In this document: positions 39,454 through 50,150 of the stretch, piece after piece
How the letters are laid out: each line of letters begins with the position of its first letter
Numbering within the stretch: position 1 is the first letter of the stretch
Assembly: GCA_002716585.1 (NCBI GenBank)
Contig: PBBL01000011.1
Span: 89,211-153,210, forward strand
Reading direction: 5' to 3'
Source of the DNA: Myxococcales bacterium
Lineage (GTDB): Bacteria; Myxococcota_A; Bradymonadia; Bradymonadales; GCA-2716585
Length of the DNA stretch: 64,000 nucleotides
Program-made: the position numbers and the translations under genes
The notes under the pieces: model-generated
What the model was told of the DNA's origin: nothing
Databases searched by the model: none
What the model saw: the letters and a program-made list of their open reading frames with translations, nothing else

Positions 39454-40524
39454 ATGTCAGACGTCGATCAGGAAGGGGGCGCCCAGCGCGCCGAGTCGCT
39501 GGGCGAAGGCTGCCACCACCACAGCGAGGGGTCGGGGTGCAGCCGGGAGGCGCTGGTCGCCTGCGATCGGCACGCGGAGTTCGCCGGGGAGGACGCAGCG
39601 CAGACGCCTTGGGGCTCGGCCTGCCCGTCCGCGCAAGCCCGAGCCGAGGCGATGGCGGAGATCATCGCCGAGCAGATGCCGACGCGGGACGCCAACGGCA
39701 AGCCCACCTGGAAGCTGCACCGCCGCTGGGATCGCGCCGCCCGCCTGTTTGGAGAGGAGGCGATGGAGCGCCTGGCTCACGCCTCCGTGACCATCATGGG
39801 GCTGGGCGGGGTGGGGAGCTTCGCCGCCGAGGGGCTGATCCGCGCTGGCGTGGGGCGGCTCGTGCTCGTGGACTTCGACGACGTCTGCGTCACCAACGTC
39901 AACCGACAGCTCCACGCCATGAAGGGCGCCTACAGCAAGCCCAAGTGCGACCTCATGGCGGAGCGTATGCGCCGCATCAACCCGGCGGCCGAGATCGTCC
40001 CGGTCAAGGCGTTCTACAACCAGGACACCTCCGAGGCGCTCCTGGCGGACGAGCCTGACTTCGTCGTGGACGCCATCGACAACTTCACCGCCAAGCTGCA
40101 CCTGCTGGCGCGCTGCCTGGAGCTGGGGCTGCCGGTCGTCAGCTCCATGGGGGCCGCCGGGAAGATGGACCCGACCCAGATCAAGATCGCCGACATCAGC
40201 GACACCTACGGCGACCCGATGGCGCGCAGCATGCGCAAGCTGCTGCGCCAGAAGCACGGGCTCGGTCGCAACCAGGAGGCGACCGGGATCCCCGCGGTGT
40301 TCAGCCCCGAGGCGCGCACCCCTCCGCAGGAGCTGTCCTACGACGCAGCCTCCAACGGCTTCCTGTGCGTCTGCCCGAGCCGCGCCAACGACTTCCACAG
40401 CTGCGACTCGCGCAACCTGATCGACGGCAGCGCGGGCTTCGTCACCAGCGTCTTCGGCATGGTCGCCTCGTCGGTCGTCGTCCGCCGCCTCACGGGCCAC
40501 CCCATCCCCGAGCTGGACGGCTGA
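39454..40524 (+). CDS. tcdA: tRNA threonylcarbamoyladenosine dehydratase with extra N-terminus
   Basis: 356 residues; GGAGG 8 bases before this ATG supports the long form. From about residue 90 it is an E1/ThiF-fold ATP-dependent enzyme that cyclises t6A37 in ANN-decoding tRNAs: MGLGGVGSFAAEGLIRAGVG, DFDDVCVTNVNRQLHA, VVDAIDNFTAKLHL, the Cys-containing FLCVCPS and the C-terminal GSAGFVTSVFGM. E. coli TcdA begins near the equivalent of residue 80 here. The extra 60-70 residues carry Cys20, His21-23, Cys29, Cys37 and His40, a possible metal site not usual for the family. Confidence 0.9.
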   Translation: MSDVDQEGGAQRAESLGEGCHHHSEGSGCSREALVACDRHAEFAGEDAAQTPWGSACPSAQARAEAMAEIIAEQMPTRDANGKPTWKLHRRWDRAARLFGEEAMERLAHASVTIMGLGGVGSFAAEGLIRAGVGRLVLVDFDDVCVTNVNRQLHAMKGAYSKPKCDLMAERMRRINPAAEIVPVKAFYNQDTSEALLADEPDFVVDAIDNFTAKLHLLARCLELGLPVVSSMGAAGKMDPTQIKIADISDTYGDPMARSMRKLLRQKHGLGRNQEATGIPAVFSPEARTPPQELSYDAASNGFLCVCPSRANDFHSCDSRNLIDGSAGFVTSVFGMVASSVVVRRLTGHPIPELDG

Positions 40525-40539
40525 GCCCAGAAAGCACAA

Positions 40540-40567
40540 GAGCCCCCTCTCGCGTGAGAGGAGGCTC
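40540..40567. terminator. hairpin after tcdA
   Basis: GAGCCCCCTCTC-GCGT-GAGAGGAGGCTC forms a 12-position stem with one mismatch, 15 bases after the tcdA stop and between convergent genes. There is no T-run. Confidence 0.5.
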
Positions 40568-40608
40568 GGCCGGTGATGGTTCGCAGCGGTTCAGGATCCG
40601 AATCGCCG

Positions 40609-40971
40609 TCACGGCGTGTCGGCGTAGAAGACGATCGTTCGTTCATCATCCAACAGACGACACTGCGCTGAGAACTCGCGCAGGCTGAGGTTGAGGTGGT
40701 TCTGGTTGATGTACCAGAAGTTCAAGGCCTTGCGCTTGGCGTCAGCGCGGTTCCTGCCGCGAAACCGTACGGTCTCCGGCTGTGGCGTGTTCAGCTCGAT
40801 AACCCCATGGAAACCCCCTTGGAGCGGACGCTCCGGCTGATGTGGTTGGCGCGTGTGGTCGTGCTTGCGGCGAGGGTTGTGAGCCAGGACCCTCGTCCTG
40901 CCCGGGATGGACAGACCCTTGTCTGATACCAGCCTCGCGCCTGACCTGTCAACGGTCGCCCCGCGCACCAC
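40609..40971 (-). CDS. small hypothetical protein
   Basis: Up to 120 residues from a GTG; the true start is unclear and may be further in. The C-terminal 65 residues look like a folded domain (TVRFRGRNRADAKRKALNFWYINQNHLNLSLREFSAQCRLLDDERTIVFYADTP by pieces), with aromatic and charged content unlike a shadow frame. The first half is Arg/His/Pro-rich and could be non-coding. The family is not recognised. Confidence 0.5.
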   Translation of the reverse strand: MVRGATVDRSGARLVSDKGLSIPGRTRVLAHNPRRKHDHTRQPHQPERPLQGGFHGVIELNTPQPETVRFRGRNRADAKRKALNFWYINQNHLNLSLREFSAQCRLLDDERTIVFYADTP

Positions 40972-40991
40972 GACCCCTCGCGCGCCCCCTG

Positions 40992-41822
40992 CTACGCACC
41001 TGATCCGTCGTCTGTTCCTCGCCCGGGACGACTCGGTGAGCGCGCCAGGAACGCCCGCACCTGCTGCTCATGGTAGGGGCTGGCCCAGAGCGTCGCGAAC
41101 ACCTCACGCTCCGTATGCGTCGCGTCGTCGTCCGACCCCCGCGTCGCCGCCAGCGCCACCGCTTTGATCCCCTGCGACACCTCCCGACGGAGCGACGCCA
41201 CGCGCTCAGCCAGCGCCAGCGCCCCCTCCAGCGCCTTGCCGTCATCCACGACCCGATTGGCGAGCCCCATCTGCTCCGCCTCGACCGCCCCGAGGCGCCG
41301 CATGGTGAGCATCAGCTCCAACGCGCGGCTGTAGCCCACGAGCGCCACCAGGCGCGCGGCCCCACCCCAACCGGTCGTCAGCCCGAAGCGCGCCTGGGTC
41401 AACGCCAGGTGGGACGAGCGCTCCATCACCCGCATGTCACACGCCAGCGCCAGCTCCACGCCGCCCCCGAAGGCGTCCCCGCCAATCGCCGCGATCGTCA
41501 CCAGCGGCAAATCGACCAGGCGCTTCAGCGTGTCACCCATGGTCGACGACAGCGCCACCCCACCCTCCCGGCCCTTGAGCCCGGCGAGCTGCGCTAGATC
41601 GCCACCCGCCACAAAGGCGCGCTCTCCATCACCCGCGATCACCAACGCCTCCACGTCAGGACGCCTGGCGAGCGCCTCCACCAGGTCACCGAGCGCCATC
41701 ATGGTCGCGATGTCCAACGCGTTGCGCACCTCCGGCCGCGTGACCGTCGCCACCAACACCGGCCCGCGCAGCTCGACCCGCAACCGCCCCTCCGCCCACT
41801 CCTGTTTGAGCTTCTGTGTCAT
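40992..41822 (-). CDS. enoyl-CoA hydratase/isomerase family protein (crotonase)
   Basis: 276 residues from the ATG with GGAGG just upstream; a longer frame to 42194 overlaps the divergent gene. The crotonase fold shows the CoA-binding and oxyanion-hole stretches AFVAGGDLAQLAG and GGDAFGGGVELALACDMRV. In the hydratase motif 'PE..lG..PG.GG..RL' the first catalytic Glu appears to be Gln (ALTQARFGLTTGWGG). The second (ALELMLT) is Glu. A hydratase would need both, so an isomerase, hydrolase or decarboxylase role is possible. It is divergent from the UbiB-like gene. Confidence 0.85.
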   Translation of the reverse strand: MTQKLKQEWAEGRLRVELRGPVLVATVTRPEVRNALDIATMMALGDLVEALARRPDVEALVIAGDGERAFVAGGDLAQLAGLKGREGGVALSSTMGDTLKRLVDLPLVTIAAIGGDAFGGGVELALACDMRVMERSSHLALTQARFGLTTGWGGAARLVALVGYSRALELMLTMRRLGAVEAEQMGLANRVVDDGKALEGALALAERVASLRREVSQGIKAVALAATRGSDDDATHTEREVFATLWASPYHEQQVRAFLARSPSRPGRGTDDGSGA

Positions 41823-41933
41823 CTGCCTCCTCCCCGTTCCGTGCTGGCCAGTCAGCGCCTGCACCTCACCTCCCATCCGATCCCACGACTTGATACCATA
41901 CCCCAGCCAGGCAGGGACCACACAGGATCGCCC

Positions 41934-43220
41934 ATGACCCGACCGCGACACCCACCCACTGGCCGCGCCCGCGTGGCCCGCTACCTCACCTTCGGAGCCA
42001 AACAGGCGACGTGGTCGCTGACGCGCGCGCAGCGCTCGCCCGCCGCCGTCACCTTCATGGCTGAGATGAAGGGGCTGCCCCAGAAGCTCGGGCAGCTGCT
42101 CGCGACCCGCAACGACACGCTCCACCGCCGCTACGAGGCGCTCCTCGTCCAGGGCGCCCCGCTCGACGACGCCAGCGTCCTGCCCACCCTCCACGACACC
42201 TTCGGCCCACGCGCCGACGCGCTCACCGCGACCCTCTCACGGGTCGCCTCGACCTCGCTCGCACAGGTCTACCGCGGCCACCTCAGCGACGGCGCCCCGG
42301 TCGCCGTCAAGATCCAGTGTCCGGGCATCGAGCGCGCCCTCACCGCGGACGTTCAAAACCTGCGCCGCCTCGTCCGGCTCATCGCGCCGCTCATGCCCGC
42401 GTCGTCGCGGAGCGACCCGGCGGCGCTGCGCCAGCTCGCTCACGACCTCGGCGCCGCGCTCCTGCGCGAGCTGGACTACCCCGGCGAGGCGCAGCGCCTG
42501 CGGCGCCTCGGCGAGGCGTTGGGGCGTCACCCGGGCATCCGCTGCCCTCTGCCCGTTGACGCGTGGTGTGGACCCCGGGTCCTCACCACGACCTGGATCG
42601 AGGGCCGCGACTGGATCGCCGCGATGCGCGACGCCGACGCGGAGCAACGCGCGCGGACCTTGCGCCAGCTCGCGACGGCGTGGCTCTCCGCCGGGTTCGA
42701 GACCGGGCTGCTGCATGCCGACCCCCACCCGGGCAACCTCCTGGCTTGTGGCCCCGCGGCCCACCCGCTGGAGGCGACCGCGCTGCTCGACTTTGGCCAG
42801 GTCCTCGAAGCCCCTGCGCCGTGGTGGGCCGCGCTCCAGACCGTCATCACGTCGGCGCGCGCGCGCGACCTGGCTTCGTTGCCAGGCGCCTACCGCGCGC
42901 TCGGCTTCGAGGCGGACTGGGTCGCCCGTGTCGGTGACGCGCTCCTGCCGCTGAGCGAGAGCCTGCTGGCGCCGTTCGTGGCCTCAGGCCCGTTTGACCT
43001 GCAAAGGTGGAATCCGGGCCCTGTGATCGATGAAACGATGGCGAATCACCCCATCCAGCTCCCCTGGTCCCTCGTGCTGGTGCAGCGGACCTTTCAAGGC
43101 CTGTTCGCCTACGCGAAGCGCTTCGACGTGGTGTTGGACTGGGGGGCGATCGCGGATCGGGCGTTTCGGCGTGAACCCGGGTTCACCGACAGTCGGGGTA
43201 GGGCGCCGAGCGGCAGATGA
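41934..43220 (+). CDS. ABC1/UbiB-type atypical kinase
   Basis: 428 residues from ATG 41934. The UbiB/ADCK hallmark KxGQ is seen in LPQKLGQLLATR, the nucleotide-binding Lys in VAVKIQCPG, the catalytic HADPHPGN in LLHADPHPGNLL and the metal Asp in LLDFGQV. The Ala-rich loop reads STSLAQVYRG. No long C-terminal membrane helix is obvious, unlike E. coli UbiB. These proteins bind ATP and support quinone or lipid metabolism; the partner is unknown. Its last 38 bases overlap the convergent Sel1 kinase gene. Confidence 0.87.
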   Translation: MTRPRHPPTGRARVARYLTFGAKQATWSLTRAQRSPAAVTFMAEMKGLPQKLGQLLATRNDTLHRRYEALLVQGAPLDDASVLPTLHDTFGPRADALTATLSRVASTSLAQVYRGHLSDGAPVAVKIQCPGIERALTADVQNLRRLVRLIAPLMPASSRSDPAALRQLAHDLGAALLRELDYPGEAQRLRRLGEALGRHPGIRCPLPVDAWCGPRVLTTTWIEGRDWIAAMRDADAEQRARTLRQLATAWLSAGFETGLLHADPHPGNLLACGPAAHPLEATALLDFGQVLEAPAPWWAALQTVITSARARDLASLPGAYRALGFEADWVARVGDALLPLSESLLAPFVASGPFDLQRWNPGPVIDETMANHPIQLPWSLVLVQRTFQGLFAYAKRFDVVLDWGAIADRAFRREPGFTDSRGRAPSGR

Positions 43221-45537
43221 TGTCGAGGTTCTTGCAGCCGGTGGAGTCGCCCATGTCGCAGCCCTTCTTGTAGAAGGCGGCGGCCTTGGCGGGCTTGCGG
43301 GGCACGCCGCGCCCTTCGCTGTACATCCACCCGAGGTTGGTGCAGCCCGCGGCGTTGCCCAGCTCGCACCCCTGGCGGTAGAAGCGGGTCGCCTTCTCAT
43401 CGTCGGCGGCGACCCCCTTGCCGTTCTGGTGGCTGAGCCCGAGGTTGGTGCAGGCTGAGGCGTACTTGCGCGCGCAGGCGCGCTCGTAGAGTTCGACCGC
43501 CTTGTCATGGGCCATCGCCTTGTCGTGGAGCGACCCGAGGTTGTTGCAGGCCATGTCATCGTTCCGATCGCAGGCGCGCCCGTAGAGGACCATCGCCTGC
43601 TCTCGATCGACCGCGACCCCGTCCCCGGTCTCGTAGAGGACCCCGAGGTTGTTGCACCCCTTGGCGCTGCCGTTGTCGCAGCCCTTCTTGTAGAAGCGCG
43701 CGGCCTTCTTCAAGTCTTTGTCGGCGCCCTTGCCGTTGAAGTACATCCAGCCGACGTTGGTGCAGGCGATGGGGTCGTCGTCCTCGCAGGCTCGCTCATA
43801 GAGCTTGAAGGCGCGGGCGTCGTTGGCCTTGACCCCCTGGCCGCGCTCGTACATCACCCCGAGGTTGGTGCAGCCGCGGGCGCTGCCGTTGTCGCAGCCC
43901 TTCTTGTAGTACTTCCTGGCGCGGGCCAGGTTCTGCTCGACCCCAAAGCCCTTGTTGTACATCCAGCCGACGTTCGTGCAGCCGAGGGCGTAGTCGGCCT
44001 TGCAGCTCGTGACGTAGGAGTCGAAGGCCTTCTTGTGGTTCTTCTCGATGCCGGTGCCGTGTTCGTACATCACCCCGACCCGGTTGCACCCCTCCGGGTC
44101 CCCGAGGCGACAGGAGGATCGGTAGAGCGTGGCCGCCTGCTCGATGTCCTTGTCGGCGTGGGTCCCCTCCTCGAACATCAACCCGAGGCGACGGCAGGCG
44201 GCGGCGTGGTCCTTCTCGCAGGCGGCCTTGAAGGACTTCGCGGCCTGGGCGGTGTCGCCGCGCTCGAAGCTGGCGACGCCGTCCTTGAAGTGTTGCTCGG
44301 GGGTCTTCTCGATGGAGAGCAACGCGACCACCCCGGCGCCGACCGCGCCCAGGCACCCGATCGCCAGGAGCCCGGCGAGGACCAGGGCGCCGACCACCCA
44401 GGGGGTCGCCGAGCCGCCCTGGTTCGAGGGGGCGGCCACCGGGACGGAGGCCGGGGTCGGAGGCGGCGCGACGTAGCCGCCCGACTGCGACGGCTCGACG
44501 ACCGTTGGCGGTGAAGGAGGGCGCCCGACGCCAGGCTCCCAGGGCGACTGGGCGGTGGCGCGGGCCTTGAGGCACTCCCGCAGGCGTTGCTGCACGACGG
44601 CGGTCGTCTCCGGGCGCATGGACTCGTCGGTGGCGAGCATGTCGGCGATGAGCGCGTCCAGCCTGGGGGCGATGGTCGCCAGCTCCATGCGCCGCTCGCT
44701 GGGGCTGGGTCCGGGGCGCCCTGTGCGGCTCTGCTGGGCGCTGATCAGCTGAACAATCCCGGAGAGTGCCGAGCCGAGCGGGTAGGGAGGCTCCCCGGTC
44801 AAGGCGAAGTGCAGGACCGCGCCGAGCTGGTAGATGTCGAGGCGCCCATCGACCTGCGTGCCCTTGTTGAACTGCTCGGGGGCCATGTAGAGCGGGGTCC
44901 CGATGACCCGCGAGAGCGCCTGCCCCTGGGTCTCGGGGCCAAGGATCTTGGCGATGCCGAAGTCCACCACCCGGACGTCGCCGTCGCTGAGCACCATGAT
45001 GTTGCTGGGCTTGAGGTCGCGGTGGAGGAGCCCCTGGACGTGGGCCGCGCCGAGCGCCGAGGCGATCTTGAGGCCCATCTCCACGGTCTGCTCGGGCGAG
45101 TAGAGGCGCCCCGGGGCCTCCACGACGCTCCCCAGCTCCTCGCCGTCGATCTTCTCCATCAAGACGAACAGCGAGCCGTCGGCGAGCCGCCCTGCCTCAT
45201 AACACTTGACCACGTTGGGGTGGTTGAGGTTCATGAGGATCTTGATCTCGTTGAGGAACTCCTGCTCGCGCTCCGGGTCGCCGTTGGAGACCTCGTTGAG
45301 CATCTTCATCGCGAGCACGCGGCCCTCGACGAGGGTGTGGCTCACCTCGTAGACCTGACCGAACCCACCTCGCCCAAGGATCCGCTCCACCTTGTAGCGA
45401 CCGGCGTCGACCGTCTCGCCGAGCCACTGGTCCTGGGGCCAGATACCACCGGGGAGGCCGCCGCCGCCACAGGTCGGACACTGTGCGGCGGTGTTGTCTG
45501 CGATGGTGGACATACACGCGGGGCAGTAGTTGAGCAT
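43183..45537 (-). CDS. zinc-ribbon Ser/Thr kinase with periplasmic Cys-paired Sel1 repeats
   Basis: 784 residues. An N-terminal zinc ribbon has Cys5, Cys8, Cys20 and Cys23. The kinase domain (about 48-320) is complete: GRGGFGQVYEV, LAMK, HRDLKPSN, DFGIAK and GTPLYMAPEQ. A Pro/Ser linker leads to one helix at about 379-405. The extracytoplasmic part holds nine full Sel1-like repeats and one partial repeat. Each carries a C-x7-C pair (for example CEKDHAAAC, CDMGDSTGC), as in the disulfide-bridged Hcp proteins of Helicobacter. The repeats should bind protein or peptidoglycan fragments and signal inward. It shares the minus strand with gshB and eno but starts 22 bases after gshB. Confidence 0.92.
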   Translation of the reverse strand: MLNYCPACMSTIADNTAAQCPTCGGGGLPGGIWPQDQWLGETVDAGRYKVERILGRGGFGQVYEVSHTLVEGRVLAMKMLNEVSNGDPEREQEFLNEIKILMNLNHPNVVKCYEAGRLADGSLFVLMEKIDGEELGSVVEAPGRLYSPEQTVEMGLKIASALGAAHVQGLLHRDLKPSNIMVLSDGDVRVVDFGIAKILGPETQGQALSRVIGTPLYMAPEQFNKGTQVDGRLDIYQLGAVLHFALTGEPPYPLGSALSGIVQLISAQQSRTGRPGPSPSERRMELATIAPRLDALIADMLATDESMRPETTAVVQQRLRECLKARATAQSPWEPGVGRPPSPPTVVEPSQSGGYVAPPPTPASVPVAAPSNQGGSATPWVVGALVLAGLLAIGCLGAVGAGVVALLSIEKTPEQHFKDGVASFERGDTAQAAKSFKAACEKDHAAACRRLGLMFEEGTHADKDIEQAATLYRSSCRLGDPEGCNRVGVMYEHGTGIEKNHKKAFDSYVTSCKADYALGCTNVGWMYNKGFGVEQNLARARKYYKKGCDNGSARGCTNLGVMYERGQGVKANDARAFKLYERACEDDDPIACTNVGWMYFNGKGADKDLKKAARFYKKGCDNGSAKGCNNLGVLYETGDGVAVDREQAMVLYGRACDRNDDMACNNLGSLHDKAMAHDKAVELYERACARKYASACTNLGLSHQNGKGVAADDEKATRFYRQGCELGNAAGCTNLGWMYSEGRGVPRKPAKAAAFYKKGCDMGDSTGCKNLDIICRSAPYPDCR

Positions 45538-45559
45538 CGGCTCCTCCTCCCAGACGCGC

Positions 45560-46522
45560 TCAGGTGCGCGCGGCGAGCTGCTCCTCGATCCAGGCGATCC
45601 AGCGCTCGGAGTAGGGCTCGCCGTCGAGGCGTGACATCTCCTGGATGCCGGTCGGCGACGTGACGTTGACCTCGGTCACGTAGTCCCCGATGATGTCCAG
45701 CCCCACAAAGTAGAGGCCGTCCTTGCGCAGGCGCGGGGCGACCATGGCGGCGAGCGCTCGGTCACGCTCGGTCAGCTCTGCCTGGACAACGCGCCCACCG
45801 ACGTGGATGTTCCCACGCAGCTCACCGCTCGCGGGCACCCGGAGGATCCCGCCGATCGGCTCACCGTCGATCAGGATGACCCGCTTGTCGCCTTCGCGCG
45901 CCTCGGGGATGTAGCGCTGGGCCATGACGAAGCGGGTCTCCTCCTCGGTGATCACCTCCAGGATGGAGTTGACGTTGAGGTCGTCGCTGCGCAGCATGAA
46001 GATGCCCGCGCCGCCGTGCCCGTCCAGCGGCTTGACGATGCAGCGCCCGCCCATCTCCTCAAGGAACGCCTTGATGCGCTCCTTGCGGTGGGTGACGACG
46101 GTCGTCGGGATGGCGTCGGGGAAGTGCAGCGCGTAGGCCTTCTCGTTGGCGTCGCGCAGCCCCGCCGGGCGGTTGAGCACCCAGCAGTCCCCGGCCTCCT
46201 CGGCCAGCTCCAGGATGTAGGTGCTGTACAGGTAATCGGTGTCGAACGGCGGATCGCGCCGCATCCAGACCACGTCGAACTCCGACAGCGGGCCATAGGC
46301 GCGCTCCCCGACCGAGGCGTGGGAGGGGTCGTCCGCAGTGGGGCGCCGCACGGTCACCGGCGCCGACCAGCAGAAGGCCTTGTTCCCCTCGGCGACGAGG
46401 TCTTCGGGGCGGATGTAGGCGACCGAGTGCCCGCGCGCCTGCGCCGCCAGGATCCAATCAAAGGTGGTGTCCTTCTTGGGGTTGAGCCCCTCGACCGGAT
46501 CCATCACACAGCCAATACGCAT
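45560..46522 (-). CDS. gshB: glutathione synthetase
   Basis: 320 residues, standard GshB length. An ATP-grasp ligase, it joins gamma-glutamylcysteine to glycine. Visible marks are MRIGCVMDPVEGLNPKKDTTF at the N-terminus, the glycine-rich loop KPLDGHGGAGIF, and the metal-binding EVNVTSPTGIQEM near the C-terminus. The matching gshA is not in the window. GGAGGCTCCC precedes the ATG. It lies 22 bases upstream of the Sel1 kinase and about 70 bases downstream of eno. Confidence 0.95.
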   Translation of the reverse strand: MRIGCVMDPVEGLNPKKDTTFDWILAAQARGHSVAYIRPEDLVAEGNKAFCWSAPVTVRRPTADDPSHASVGERAYGPLSEFDVVWMRRDPPFDTDYLYSTYILELAEEAGDCWVLNRPAGLRDANEKAYALHFPDAIPTTVVTHRKERIKAFLEEMGGRCIVKPLDGHGGAGIFMLRSDDLNVNSILEVITEEETRFVMAQRYIPEAREGDKRVILIDGEPIGGILRVPASGELRGNIHVGGRVVQAELTERDRALAAMVAPRLRKDGLYFVGLDIIGDYVTEVNVTSPTGIQEMSRLDGEPYSERWIAWIEEQLAART

Positions 46523-46591
46523 GGGAGCCTCCTGTGTTGTGGGGGGGTTGCCCGGGGCGACGCGCCTTCAGCGGCGCCGCCCCGGTCGGGC

Positions 46592-48551
<1,960 letters not shown>

Positions 48552-48579
48552 GGGCCTGTGGGGGTGGAGGGGGTGGCGC

Positions 48580-49878
48580 TCAGAGCGAGATCTGGGAGCG
48601 CGGCCTGACGGCGCGGTAGGCCATATCGGAGAGCCCCTTCTCAGGGACGATGGCGTTGCTCTTGGGGTTGACGAACCAGCTGACGGTGCTCTTGCCGTCG
48701 GCCGCCGAGCACGCCCCAGCGGGCTGAGAGGGGTCGGCGTTGAGGTCGTAGCCGTAGACGACCCGGTAGGAGCCCCCTTCGGCGGCGCTCGCCTTCCAGC
48801 AGCAGTGGCGGTGCTTCTTGCAGGACTCAAAGTCCGCCGCGGTCTCGGCGGTGGAGGTCAGCAGCCACTCCACCGCCTCGATCAGCTCGCGGTTCTGGTA
48901 GATCTCGGCCATCACCTTGCAGCGATCGCGGTTGCTGGGCGCGGCGCACGCCTTGCGGGCGTTGCCCGTCCAGCGGTCGGCGGGCTGGGTGGCGTTGGGG
49001 TTGTAGCTCAGCGGCAGGATGCTGACCCGCTCGGTCGTCTCGAAGTCCTGACCGAACTGCATCAGGTTGGCCGCCTGGAGGTTCTTGCTGCGCAGCGCCT
49101 TCTCGGCGTAGTTGAACTCGAACTCGGCGTAGGTGCTCTCGCCGTCCTCGGTCCACTGGAAGTAGGCCTGGTAGATGTCGCCGTAGTCGTGGACGATGGT
49201 CCAGCCGAGGATCTGGTCCTCGCTGTCCTTCTGCTCGGCGAGCTGGGAGAAGTAGATCAGCATGCTGCCGCCGAGGCTGATGCCGCCCGCCGCGAAGCGG
49301 TGGTTGCTGATGGCGCTGACGACCTGCTGCTCGCGCTCAAAGAACTCCTTGGAGTCCACGCTGGCGGGCTCCATGGCGGCCATCGCCATGGCGTTCTTGG
49401 GGATCACCCGGCCGCGCTTGACGTCCACCAGCCAGGTGGGGCCGACGTTCACCAGCTCGTCGCGGTGCAGGTAGGAGACGAAGTAGTAGGAGCGCTTGAG
49501 GAAGCGCGCCCTCCAGCCCACCTTCTTCAGCTTGTCGAGCTTGTAGTTCTTCTCAAAGAACTGCTGCTCCACCAGCGCCTTGATGGTGATCTCCTCCGGC
49601 ACCTCCTCCTCGGGCTGGTTGCGCCCCCGCTTCGGCTTGTTGGCCGCCGCGGGGTTGGGGACCTTCGCCTCCAGCACCAGCGCCTGCGCCTTGAGCTCCT
49701 TGTCCTCCCACTTGCCCTTCTTCGGCCCCTCGGCGACCTCGGCGGTCTGCTCGGCGGCCTTGGTCAGGTACTTGATCTCAGGCTTCTGGAAGATGAGGAA
49801 CGCCAGGATGGACAGGAGGACCAGGACGATGGTCCCCACAAAGCTCAGGATGACAAACAACAACTGACGTGAGTCCAT
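48580..49878 (-). CDS. single-pass membrane protein of unknown function
   Basis: 432 residues from the ATG of MDSRQLLFVIL; 15 more codons are open upstream. One N-terminal helix (LLFVILSFVGTIVLVLLSILAFLIF) is followed by a Lys/Glu-rich linker and a large, probably periplasmic domain. The domain has a Cys cluster (FESCKKHRHCCW) and several Cys near the C-terminus. I do not recognise the family. It ends 28 bases before the MPN-like gene, so the two and eno may form one unit. Confidence 0.72.
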   Translation of the reverse strand: MDSRQLLFVILSFVGTIVLVLLSILAFLIFQKPEIKYLTKAAEQTAEVAEGPKKGKWEDKELKAQALVLEAKVPNPAAANKPKRGRNQPEEEVPEEITIKALVEQQFFEKNYKLDKLKKVGWRARFLKRSYYFVSYLHRDELVNVGPTWLVDVKRGRVIPKNAMAMAAMEPASVDSKEFFEREQQVVSAISNHRFAAGGISLGGSMLIYFSQLAEQKDSEDQILGWTIVHDYGDIYQAYFQWTEDGESTYAEFEFNYAEKALRSKNLQAANLMQFGQDFETTERVSILPLSYNPNATQPADRWTGNARKACAAPSNRDRCKVMAEIYQNRELIEAVEWLLTSTAETAADFESCKKHRHCCWKASAAEGGSYRVVYGYDLNADPSQPAGACSAADGKSTVSWFVNPKSNAIVPEKGLSDMAYRAVRPRSQISL

Positions 49879-50150
49879 GGCACCGATCCGAGGCGTATCA
49901 CGGTTGAATCTACACGGTCGCACTTTAAGCCTCAGCCCCTCTCGATGTCAAAGGGTGCGCTCCCGCAGCGCCCCGCGCCGGGGGACACCTCCGCGAGGCC
50001 ATTCACGTCGCCAACGCGGACCGCCGCGCAGAACCTGACCGATGATTTCAGGACCGCCAGGGCACAGCCGATGAAGTCAAGTGGCGACCTCAGCGCAGTG
50101 CTGTCGTCCTCTCGAGATACCACCAAACGAAGCCGGAGGCTCTGGTCATT

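Noticed and set aside
50040..50090. GCCGATGA resembling a sigma28 -10 before fliS
   Set aside because: No TAAA-type -35 at the right distance.
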